This document shows positions 1 to 6,402 of a stretch of DNA of 12,542 bases, piece by piece. The notes beneath the pieces are model-generated. The model did not search any database and was not told the origin of the DNA. It saw nothing but the letters and a program-made list of their open reading frames with translations. The position numbers and the translations under genes were made by a program. Positions within the stretch are counted from its first letter, which is position 1; every line of letters begins with the position of its first letter. Source of the stretch: Deltaproteobacteria bacterium (GTDB lineage Bacteria > Desulfobacterota > BSN033 > UBA1163); contig VGSD01000032.1 of assembly GCA_016875155.1 (NCBI GenBank), positions 1 to 12,542 on the forward strand, given 5' to 3'.

Positions 1-261
1 ATCGTGGCCAAGGTGGCGATTAACGATCCCCAGTCTGAAGAGATTTCCGATCGGATGTTTCACTCTGGAACATCGTTCCATGGCTTTCTGGGTCTGTCCT
101 TTTTCGATGTAATGGAAGATTTCCTCGGCAAAGCGCGGGATGTTGAGGCGGATTTTCCAGAGGGTCCAGAATCGTTCGAGGATGATGGCAAGGGCGATGA
201 TGGATCCGAGAATAATGGGAATCATAATGATTCCGCCTTTTAAAATGAACGAGACAAACAT
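1..261 (-). CDS. exbB: ExbB/TolQ/MotA-family proton channel subunit, N-terminal part
   Basis: This is the first 87 codons of a gene that continues past the left edge. The protein is an inner-membrane subunit that, with ExbD and TonB, uses the proton gradient to power outer-membrane receptors. Residues about 9 to 28 form a hydrophobic membrane segment (GGIIMIPIILGSIIALAII) followed by ERFWTLWKIRLNIPRFAEEI, which is the usual N-terminal layout of ExbB/TolQ: one transmembrane helix and then an amphipathic cytoplasmic region with an 'I..G....A' rich helix. The start ATG at 261 is preceded by GGAGGT (276-271) with a 9-nt spacer. The only competing start is the internal ATG at 225. A TonB-dependent receptor lies at the other end of the window, so the job here is probably to energise corrinoid uptake. 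The family is fairly clear, but ExbB versus TolQ cannot be decided from this fragment. Confidence 0.75.
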   Translation of the reverse strand, partial: MFVSFILKGGIIMIPIILGSIIALAIILERFWTLWKIRLNIPRFAEEIFHYIEKGQTQKAMERCSRVKHPIGNLFRLGIVNRHLGHD

Positions 262-283
262 GGGTTTCTTACCTCCCCGCCTG

Positions 284-300
284 CCCCGATAGAATCGGGG
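284..300 (-). other. Perfect 7-bp hairpin just upstream of the exbB ribosome site
   Basis: CCCCGAT (284-290) and ATCGGGG (294-300) are perfect inverted repeats around a 3-nt loop. The hairpin ends 8 nt upstream of the exbB Shine-Dalgarno sequence (276-271). No T-run follows on the minus strand, so it is not a standard terminator. It may be part of the exbB leader or a decaying terminator. Confidence 0.4.
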
Positions 301-304
301 AATG

Positions 305-331
305 AAAAAATAGGGCAATCGAAATTGCCCT
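305..331 (-). terminator. Rho-independent terminator after tRNA-Phe
   Basis: On the minus strand an 8-bp perfect stem, AGGGCAAT / ATTGCCCT (331-324 with 319-312), closed by a TTCG tetraloop, is followed one base later by six T residues (310-305). It begins 15 nt after the tRNA 3' end. This is the canonical form and should end the tRNA-Phe transcript, and with it any read-through from cobT. Confidence 0.85.
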
Positions 332-346
332 GAGTTGATAACAAAG

Positions 347-419
<73 letters not shown>

Positions 420-434
420 ATTTAAGTTAGTCCA

Positions 435-463
435 TTTATATTACAACCCCTCCCATGTGTCAA
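435..463 (-). promoter_or_regulatory. Sigma70-type promoter for tRNA-Phe
   Basis: On the minus strand a perfect -35 hexamer TTGACA (463-458) is followed by a 17-nt spacer and a -10 hexamer TATAAA (440-435), five of six matches to consensus. Transcription should begin near 428, about 9 nt before the mature 5' end of the tRNA. The promoter lies wholly in the 51-nt gap after the cobT stop codon. Confidence 0.85.
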
Positions 464-470
464 GAGTTGT

Positions 471-1535
471 TTATGTATTTTCAATTTTTTCTGACACACC
501 GGCCTCGGTAAACGTAGCCATTTCATTGAGAATTTTAAGACTGGCTTCAACCAAAAAGATCCCAATGGCCGATCCAGTGCCCTCTCCCAGACGGAGATCG
601 AGGTTGAACAAAGGTTTTAGGCCAAGGTATTCTAAAACCTTTTTATGTCCTGGTTCAGCAGATTGATGAGAGGCGATGAGATAAGGCTTGACCTCGGGTG
701 AGAGAGAGTGAGCGATTAAGGCGGCCGCACCGGAAATGAAGCCATCAATTACTACAGGGATTTGATAACGAGCCCCGGCCAGGATGAGGCCGGCAATCCC
801 TCCGATCTCATAACCTCCAACTTTAGACAAAACATCGATTCCATCTTTTGGATTCGGTTGATTGACCCTAATAGCCTTCTCAATCACCTCCACTTTCCGT
901 CTCCATCCTGCCTCGTCAAGTCCTGTCCCCTTTCCGGTAACGATTGCCACATCCGCACCTGTGATGACCGAAGCAATAGCACTCGAGGGAGTCGTGTTTC
1001 CAATACCCATATCCCCTGTTCCTATTATGTCGATCCCTTTGGGTAACTCCTCTTCAACAAGCTCAATGCCCGCCTCGATGGAACGAATCGCTTCCTCACG
1101 GCTCATGGCAGGCCCTTCGGTCATATTCCGAGTCCCCATGGCTATTTTTTTATCTTTTAGGTCAGGGTGGGTGTCAAGAATAGAAGCAACCCCAAAATCT
1201 GCCACGACAACCCTGGCCCCTGCATAGCGAGCGAGAACATTGATCCCGGCTCCTCCCCGAAGAAAATTATAGACCATCTGCGGAGTGACTTCAGAAGGGT
1301 ACGCACTAATCCCCTCTTGGGTCACCCCGTGATCACCGGCCAATGTGAAGATCACTTTGTGATGGAGGGTAGGTCTTGCATGCATCTTTATTCCAGCGAT
1401 CTGAATCGAAAGGACTTCTAATTGACCCAAAGAACCCTGTGGTTTAGTCAGGTTATCCTGTCTTCTTCGGGCTTCTTCCATAGCTCCCTCATCCAATGGC
1501 CTGATGTTGGCGATCATTTGATCAATCTTTCGCAT
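471..1535 (-). CDS. cobT: Nicotinate-nucleotide--dimethylbenzimidazole phosphoribosyltransferase
   Basis: CobT transfers phosphoribose from nicotinate mononucleotide to a lower-ligand base such as dimethylbenzimidazole. This gives alpha-ribazole 5'-phosphate for the nucleotide loop of cobamides. The protein is about 354 residues, the normal family length. Recognisable blocks are DNLTKPQGSLG near residue 28, FTLAGDHGV near 64, the phosphate-binding segment GTGDMGIGNTTPSSA near 172, and LGEGTGSA near 317, whose Glu corresponds to the catalytic base of the family. Two consecutive ATG codons occur at 1538 and 1535; the second sits 7 nt from AAGGAGG, the better spacing, so I use it. The gene follows cbiB after about 20 nt and is the last gene of the salvage run before the tRNA. 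No lower-ligand synthesis gene (bluB or bza) is in view, so the base must come from elsewhere. Confidence 0.97.
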   Translation of the reverse strand: MRKIDQMIANIRPLDEGAMEEARRRQDNLTKPQGSLGQLEVLSIQIAGIKMHARPTLHHKVIFTLAGDHGVTQEGISAYPSEVTPQMVYNFLRGGAGINVLARYAGARVVVADFGVASILDTHPDLKDKKIAMGTRNMTEGPAMSREEAIRSIEAGIELVEEELPKGIDIIGTGDMGIGNTTPSSAIASVITGADVAIVTGKGTGLDEAGWRRKVEVIEKAIRVNQPNPKDGIDVLSKVGGYEIGGIAGLILAGARYQIPVVIDGFISGAAALIAHSLSPEVKPYLIASHQSAEPGHKKVLEYLGLKPLFNLDLRLGEGTGSAIGIFLVEASLKILNEMATFTEAGVSEKIENT

Positions 1536-1555
1536 CATTCCTCCTCCTTATCATT

Positions 1556-2503
1556 TTATTTGAAGTTTACCATTAAAATTGTAGTCATCACTGCAATCAT
1601 TGAAACGGCGATCATGAGATGGAGTGATTCCCTTACGGCATTCGGGTTAATCGATTTTTCTAGGTTACCGATGAAAGGTTTTCTTACATATTTTCCAAAG
1701 TAAAGGTTTTCTCCTCCCAATTGAATATTTAATGCTCCTGCAACTGCTGCCTCTGGGTACCCACTATTCGGACTCACATTCTTTTTGGCATCCCTGCACA
1801 TCACTCTCCATGCACTCCTCCAGTCTTTTTTCAAAAAGAAGGCGGCTAAAATGAAAAAGAGGGCTGTAAGTCTTGACGGGATAAAATTAGCTAAATCATC
1901 CAGCCTGGCAGAAGCCCATCCAAAATATTGATAACGTTCGTTCTTATAGCCCACCATGGAATCCAGTGTATTGAGGGCCTTATAAGCCATTGCCAAGATC
2001 GGGCCACCAATGGCTAAGTAGAACAAGGGAGCGATAATCCCATCAGAGGTGTTTTCAGCGGTCGTCTCAATGAGAGCTCGGCAGACTTCTTTTTCATCAA
2101 GCTGATCTGTATCCCTGCCTACCAAAAATCCAACCTCTTTTCTGGCTTGTATCAAATCTCCCTTTTCCAAAGTTTCGATCACTCCTTTAACCTCATCACG
2201 GAGGCTTCTTATGGCAAGCGTGGTATAAGCAAAAAAAACGGCAAACCCGAAGGATAGAATTGGATGGACCCATCCTGCCATTCGAAAGATTGCCCAGGTT
2301 GAAAGAGCTGTCCCGCCCACGATCAGAACTACAAGCATTCCACCCTTGACACGTTTTTTCAAAGGGGGATCGTTCTCGCAGAGCAACTTCCCCTCTAAGA
2401 AGAAAATGGCTCTTCCTATCATTCTCACTGGATGGGGATAACCCTTTGGATCTCCAAATAACCAATCTATCAAATAGGCTATCGTAAGCTCATGAGGAGT
2501 CAT
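1556..2503 (-). CDS. cbiB: Adenosylcobinamide-phosphate synthase CbiB
   Basis: CbiB is an integral membrane enzyme that attaches (R)-1-amino-2-propanol O-2-phosphate to adenosylcobyric acid, the product handed to CobU. The family signatures are dense: DWLFGDPKGYPHPVRMIG near residue 13, VGRDTDQLDE near 128, ETTAENTSDGIIAP near 146, NTLDSMVGYKNERYQYFGWA near 178, and DAKKNVSPNSGYPEAA near 238. Several hydrophobic membrane stretches surround them, including one at the extreme C terminus. The length of about 315 residues is normal. I place the start at the ATG at 2503, which overlaps the cobS stop by 14 nt; an in-frame TTG at 2512 would add three residues. Neither has a clear ribosome-binding site, so translational coupling to cobS is likely. 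Its partner CobD (threonine-phosphate decarboxylase) is encoded at the far end of the locus. Confidence 0.96.
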   Translation of the reverse strand: MTPHELTIAYLIDWLFGDPKGYPHPVRMIGRAIFFLEGKLLCENDPPLKKRVKGGMLVVLIVGGTALSTWAIFRMAGWVHPILSFGFAVFFAYTTLAIRSLRDEVKGVIETLEKGDLIQARKEVGFLVGRDTDQLDEKEVCRALIETTAENTSDGIIAPLFYLAIGGPILAMAYKALNTLDSMVGYKNERYQYFGWASARLDDLANFIPSRLTALFFILAAFFLKKDWRSAWRVMCRDAKKNVSPNSGYPEAAVAGALNIQLGGENLYFGKYVRKPFIGNLEKSINPNAVRESLHLMIAVSMIAVMTTILMVNFK

Positions 2504-3242
2504 GTGTCCCAACTAAAAGGATGAGGAGAAGAGACAACAGTTCTGCAAGTTCATTTGCCCCACCGAGGATATCTCCTGTAACTCCCTCCAATTTTTTTAT
2601 GAAGAAGAAGCGATACCCCATGCTAAAAAGGCAGATTCCGAAAAACACCAGAATCCCTTTGACCCCCATGGTCAGGAGCGAAATAGCAAAGGCCGAGATC
2701 AAAGCAATCGTTACCTCCCGTACCCCAAGATGCTCTGTGAAGAGCTTGCCTAACCCATCCGCTGATCGAGCATAAGGCGATCGGTAACAGACCAGGACCA
2801 TGGAACTTCTTCCTGATACAGCCATCAAAATGAGCGTGAAAGGAATCGAGGCATTCGATATTTGATCCAAAGCAAAATATTTGGCGCCAAGTAGAAGAAT
2901 GAGGCTGATCACTCCAAAGGCGCCGATTCGACTATCCCTCATCACTTCGAGAATCTTCTCCTTTCCACCACCCGAAGCAAGGCCATCCATGGTATCTGCA
3001 AGGCCATCTAAATGGAGCCCTCTGGTTAAGAAGGCGAGAAGTCCGATGACCAGCCAGAGCACAAGAGGCTTTGGAAAGAGGAGAGAGAAGAGGTAATTTC
3101 CAAGGACAAGTAAGAGGCCAATCAATAGACCCACCAGAGGAAAGAAGGCCATGGAGCGGGCCATTGATTTTCCCTCTAAGAGGGAAGATGGGCCAACCGG
3201 AAGAATCGTAAGAAAGGAGATGGCTTGAAGTAAGCTTTTCAC
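2490..3242 (-). CDS. cobS: Adenosylcobinamide-GDP ribazoletransferase (cobalamin synthase)
   Basis: CobS joins adenosylcobinamide-GDP with alpha-ribazole (phosphate) at the inner membrane, the step that completes the cobamide. The protein is 250 residues and strongly hydrophobic with multiple membrane helices, as usual for the family. It opens with the typical AISFLTILPVG, and carries the acidic motif HLDGLADTMDGLASGG near residues 78 to 92, where Asp79, Asp83 and Asp86 fit the metal/phosphate site, followed by MRDSRIGAFG near 101. The start codon is GTG at 3242 and overlaps the cobU stop codon as GTGA; AAAGGGG lies about 5 nt upstream of it. The end overlaps cbiB. This arrangement indicates strict co-translation of cobU, cobS and cbiB. 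Confidence 0.97.
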   Translation of the reverse strand: MKSLLQAISFLTILPVGPSSLLEGKSMARSMAFFPLVGLLIGLLLVLGNYLFSLLFPKPLVLWLVIGLLAFLTRGLHLDGLADTMDGLASGGGKEKILEVMRDSRIGAFGVISLILLLGAKYFALDQISNASIPFTLILMAVSGRSSMVLVCYRSPYARSADGLGKLFTEHLGVREVTIALISAFAISLLTMGVKGILVFFGICLFSMGYRFFFIKKLEGVTGDILGGANELAELLSLLLILLVGTHDSS

Positions 3243-3769
3243 TCTTTCCCCTTTAAAAAGATTGGAATACCTGAGACCATAAAGATGACTATATCCGAGA
3301 CTTCACCAATCCTCTGATTGGCCATTCCCGAAAGGTCTCTGAACCTTCGACTCAGCGGATCAGCAGGAACAATGGACATTCCCACTTCATTGGAGACCAC
3401 GATCATAGAGGGCCTCCCCTCCTTCATCATCCCCATTAGCTTCTCCACCTGCTCCATCACCTTCTGATCATCATCCCATTTCAGCAGGAGATTGGAAAGC
3501 CAGAGGGTGATGCAGTCAAGAAGAATCACCCCATCTTCCTCCCGGTAGGATCTCATTCTATTGACGATCTCTAAGGGTTCCTCAATTGTCTGCCATCCTG
3601 GCCCTCTCATCTTTTGATGCATTTCGACACGTCTGGCCATCTCCTCATCAAGCACCTCAGCAGTGGCCAGATAGACTTTCTTTGAAAAATGGCGATCTGC
3701 ATAATCGAGGGCAAAACGACTCTTTCCGCTCCGACAGCCTCCAGTGATCAAGATCACTTCTCTTCCCAT
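3239..3769 (-). CDS. cobU: Adenosylcobinamide kinase / adenosylcobinamide-phosphate guanylyltransferase
   Basis: CobU phosphorylates adenosylcobinamide and then transfers GMP to give adenosylcobinamide-GDP, the substrate of CobS. The P-loop GGCRSGKS is at residues 10 to 17. The family block DEEMARRVEMHQKMRGPGW near 41 contains His51, the likely guanylylated histidine. LLDCITLWLSNLL near 103 is Walker-B-like, and VVSNEVGMSIVPADPLSRRF near 124 followed by RDLSGMANQRIGEVSD is the characteristic C-terminal block. The length of 176 residues is normal. The start ATG overlaps the cbiR stop by 16 nt and has GGAGGAGAG directly upstream. Because its kinase activity accepts cobinamide, this enzyme would consume the product of the neighbouring CbiR directly. 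Confidence 0.97.
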   Translation of the reverse strand: MGREVILITGGCRSGKSRFALDYADRHFSKKVYLATAEVLDEEMARRVEMHQKMRGPGWQTIEEPLEIVNRMRSYREEDGVILLDCITLWLSNLLLKWDDDQKVMEQVEKLMGMMKEGRPSMIVVSNEVGMSIVPADPLSRRFRDLSGMANQRIGEVSDIVIFMVSGIPIFLKGKE

Positions 3770-4587
3770 CTCTCCTCCAATAGGACAAGGGACCTTTCAA
3801 GATCCTCCGTCGAAAATACTTCGATCGATACAATACCTTTAAATCCCTTCAGGTACGAACAGATCAGTCTTTGAGTTGACTCCTGTAAGCGGTCAATCCC
3901 AAGATGATCTACCCCATTTTCATGTCCATGAAGATGAATGATGGAGGTATGAGAAAGGTATCTTTCAAAATAACGCTTCAAATCGTATCCATTGACCAGG
4001 ATATGGCCGATATCAAGGCAGATGGAGAAGCCAAACTGACGGATCATATCCTCGACCCATGCCAAAGGATAGCTTAGATTCTCAATGGAGATTCGATTGG
4101 GTTCGATCCTTTCTCCCATAATCGTTTCTAAGCTCTGAGTGAGACGAACCTTCCATTGTTTTAGGTCAGTCTGTTCCTTCCCGGTCTCATCTCGGAGATC
4201 GAGATGAAGGGTATAGAGCGAGGGAGTAAGCGGAGACGTTCTCTCGATCACCCTTTTGATTACAGAGCAGGCCCATTTCCTCGTCTCCTCCTTCACATCC
4301 CCAAGAAAGATATCAATGGGAAGATGGATATTGAAACCGATCTGCTGGTTCAAAGAGATCTCTTTGAGTAAGTCAATCTCCACTTCTTCTGGAAGGTTGT
4401 GCTCCTCCCTGCTTTCGAAAAGAACCAGCTCAATCTCATCAAAGAAAGGGGCAAGCTTCATTACATTGGGGACAATTCGATCGGGATAGATATAGGAGGT
4501 GGTGCCTAATTTAAATGGGAATCTTCTCTTATCTTTTTTCAGAATCGGGAACTCCCTGTTATTCTCTTCGAGATTAAATCCATTCAT
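3754..4587 (-). CDS. cbiR: CbiR-like cobamide remodelling hydrolase (AP endonuclease 2 / xylose isomerase-like TIM barrel)
   Basis: This 277-residue protein has the pattern of an AP-endonuclease-2/xylose-isomerase-type TIM barrel: strands ending in putative metal ligands at H88 (FNIHLPIDI), H128 (TLHLD), E169 (ISIENL), D192/H195 (CLDIGHIL), H218-H222 with D227/H228 (IHLHGHENGVDHLGID) and E256 (VSIEVFS). The N-terminal strand FKLGTTSYIYPDRIVPNV (from residue 25) is typical of CbiR. CbiR is known from Akkermansia muciniphila, where it removes the lower-ligand portion of cobamides to give cobinamide for rebuilding. The placement between btuD and cobU, overlapping both by 14 to 16 nt, fits import, remodelling and reassembly in one operon. 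AAGGGA lies 7 nt upstream of the ATG. The fold and pathway are well supported; the exact reaction here is inferred. A generic sugar-phosphate isomerase/epimerase is the main alternative and is unlikely given the context. Confidence 0.8.
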   Translation of the reverse strand: MNGFNLEENNREFPILKKDKRRFPFKLGTTSYIYPDRIVPNVMKLAPFFDEIELVLFESREEHNLPEEVEIDLLKEISLNQQIGFNIHLPIDIFLGDVKEETRKWACSVIKRVIERTSPLTPSLYTLHLDLRDETGKEQTDLKQWKVRLTQSLETIMGERIEPNRISIENLSYPLAWVEDMIRQFGFSICLDIGHILVNGYDLKRYFERYLSHTSIIHLHGHENGVDHLGIDRLQESTQRLICSYLKGFKGIVSIEVFSTEDLERSLVLLEERWEEK

Positions 4588-5395
4588 TAGAATTTCCCTT
4601 ATTCCTCTGTTCCTCGGAAACGAGAAAAATAAAAGGTTTCAAAGAAATGGGATTTTGTTTCACAACCACAATCGTTTTGTAAACCTCTTCGATGGTCTGA
4701 TAATTCAAAACCTCTGCAGGAGGCCCCATCCTATAAATTTGTCCCTCATTCATTAGAATCAACCGCTCACAATATTCACTGGCTAAATTGAGGTCATGTA
4801 GAACCAGTACCACAGTGAGTCGAAATTCTCTATTTAATCTCTTGATCAGATCCAATATCCCTACTTGATGGGTGATGTCCAGGTGCGCTGTAGGTTCATC
4901 TAATAGAAGAAGCTTGGGCTCTTGAGTTAATGCACGGGCGATTTGGGCTAATTGCCTCTCCCCACCACTCAGTTTATGCATGGGCTTCTCTTTAAGCCGG
5001 TAGATATCCGTCAACTTCATCCATTTTGAGGCGATCTCAAAATCTTCGTCTGTCTCTAAAAATTGAAATTCCTTATAATGGGGAGTTCTTCCTAAGAGGA
5101 CATACTCCTCCACAGTCATCCATCCCACCTGGGGTGTCTGGGAGACAAGGGCAATCCTTTTAGATAGGTCTTTATATCGAATCTGACTTAAATCGTTTCC
5201 CTCAAAGCAAATCCTTCCCTCCATCGGCTTAATGACCTTGGTGATCGCCCGAAGAAGGGTGGTCTTCCCTGAGCCATTAGGGCCGATGATTCCTAAGATT
5301 TCTCTCCCTGCTACCTGGAAATGAATTCCACGAAGGATGATCTTTGAATTATACCCGCAGGTCAAATTGTTCACTTCAAGCATCCCTATCCTCAT
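4574..5395 (-). CDS. btuD: Corrinoid ABC transporter ATP-binding protein
   Basis: This is the cytoplasmic ATPase of the BtuCD-type importer. All ABC hallmarks are present: Walker A GPNGSGKT at residues 38 to 45, Q-loop SQTPQ near 85, signature LSGGE at 142 to 146, Walker B LLLLDE at 162 to 167 and the switch histidine in LVLHD at 200. The sequence is closest in style to the FepC/BtuD group that serves iron-siderophore, heme and B12 importers. The first ATG overlaps the btuC stop codon as ATGA. A second in-frame ATG at 5383 has GAGG about 6 nt upstream and matches the usual family start (MLEVNNL), so it may be the true initiator. The roughly 45 residues after the core domain are not conserved in an obvious way. 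Substrate assignment rests on its btuC, btuF, cobO and cob neighbours. Confidence 0.93.
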   Translation of the reverse strand: MRIGMLEVNNLTCGYNSKIILRGIHFQVAGREILGIIGPNGSGKTTLLRAITKVIKPMEGRICFEGNDLSQIRYKDLSKRIALVSQTPQVGWMTVEEYVLLGRTPHYKEFQFLETDEDFEIASKWMKLTDIYRLKEKPMHKLSGGERQLAQIARALTQEPKLLLLDEPTAHLDITHQVGILDLIKRLNREFRLTVVLVLHDLNLASEYCERLILMNEGQIYRMGPPAEVLNYQTIEEVYKTIVVVKQNPISLKPFIFLVSEEQRNKGNSNEWI

Positions 5396-6402
5396 GAAAT
5401 CATCTGCCTCTTACTCAAGGCATAAACAAAAAGACTTCCTCCTAATATACCAGTGATGACCCCTACGGGTAATTCTGAAGGTGAAAGGATGGTTCTGGCC
5501 AGGGTATCGCAGAAAATTAAAAAGGCTGCTCCGCAAAGAAAAGAACTGATCAAAAGGATTCGATGATCTCCCCCGATGACCATACGCATGAAATGGGGAA
5601 CCACCAAGCCTACAAAACCAATGATACCTGCCACAGAAACGCTGAAACCAGTAAGTAAGGAGGCGAGAATAAAAAGCGAGCGTTTGGTTCTTTCTACATT
5701 GATTCCCAGATGCAGGGCCTCTTCTTCTCCCAAAGAAAGAGCATTTAAGTGAACAGAGAAACAGTAAGAAATGATTAAGCCCAACATCGATATAAAAGAG
5801 GCCAATTTGATGAGGAACCAATTGGGTTCCTCCAAAGAACCCATGATCCAGAAGATAATTCCATGAAGATCCTCTGCACGAGAAATCGCCATGATGAGCA
5901 TAATTAACGAAGATGAGATAAAACTGATCATCACCCCGGTAAGGAGAAGGCTTTCTATTTTTAATACCTCTTTCCTCGTGCTCAAAACATATAGGATGAA
6001 AATGACGAACATCGCTCCTAAAAAACCGAACAGAGGCAGGCTGAAAACGCCAGCTTTCCGATACAATTGGAAAACAATATTGAGGGCTACTCCTAACGCG
6101 GCCCCCCCTGAAATGCCCAGGGTATAGGGTTCCACCAGAGGATTCCGGAACATGCCCTGTAAAAGGACCCCGGCTAAACTTAAGGCTCCGCCTATTGCAA
6201 AACCTAATAGGATCCGTGGAAGGCGAATATTAAAGAGGATCGTATGATAGGTTGTGTCTTTGTCTCCATATATTAGTGAGATAAGGGTAGTAAAAGGTAT
6301 GTCGGTAGTACCCACACAAAGGGAAAACAGGCCTATTCCCAAAAGGACTCCACAAAGGGCAAATATCCAAATAACCCAATAGGTGATTCTCTTTCTCATC
6401 AT
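5392..6402 (-). CDS. btuC: Corrinoid ABC transporter permease (FecCD/BtuC family)
   Basis: This is the inner-membrane permease that pairs with BtuD and receives corrinoid from BtuF. At 336 residues it has the expected length and about ten hydrophobic helices. Family motifs are RLPRILLGFAIGGALSLAG near residue 60, QGMFRNPLVEPYTLGISGG near 82, the cytoplasmic coupling segment LGEEEALHLGINVERTK near 224, GIIGFVGLVVPHFMRMVIGG near 259, and SELPVGVITGILGGSLFVY near 309. Two ATG codons occur in a row (6402 and 6399); the first overlaps the btuF stop as ATGA. The ribosome site is weak, so coupling with btuF is likely. The same family also serves siderophores and heme, so the B12 role is taken from the surrounding genes. 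Confidence 0.94.
   Translation of the reverse strand: MMRKRITYWVIWIFALCGVLLGIGLFSLCVGTTDIPFTTLISLIYGDKDTTYHTILFNIRLPRILLGFAIGGALSLAGVLLQGMFRNPLVEPYTLGISGGAALGVALNIVFQLYRKAGVFSLPLFGFLGAMFVIFILYVLSTRKEVLKIESLLLTGVMISFISSSLIMLIMAISRAEDLHGIIFWIMGSLEEPNWFLIKLASFISMLGLIISYCFSVHLNALSLGEEEALHLGINVERTKRSLFILASLLTGFSVSVAGIIGFVGLVVPHFMRMVIGGDHRILLISSFLCGAAFLIFCDTLARTILSPSELPVGVITGILGGSLFVYALSKRQMIS

Noticed and set aside
4..243. Plus-strand open frame at the left edge rich in Asp, Glu and Gly
   Set aside because: It is the antisense shadow of exbB, which has a good ribosome site and a recognisable membrane segment.
3754..4587. Ordinary sugar-phosphate isomerase/epimerase
   Set aside because: The fold is shared, but the CbiR-like N terminus and translational overlap with btuD and cobU favour a corrinoid role.
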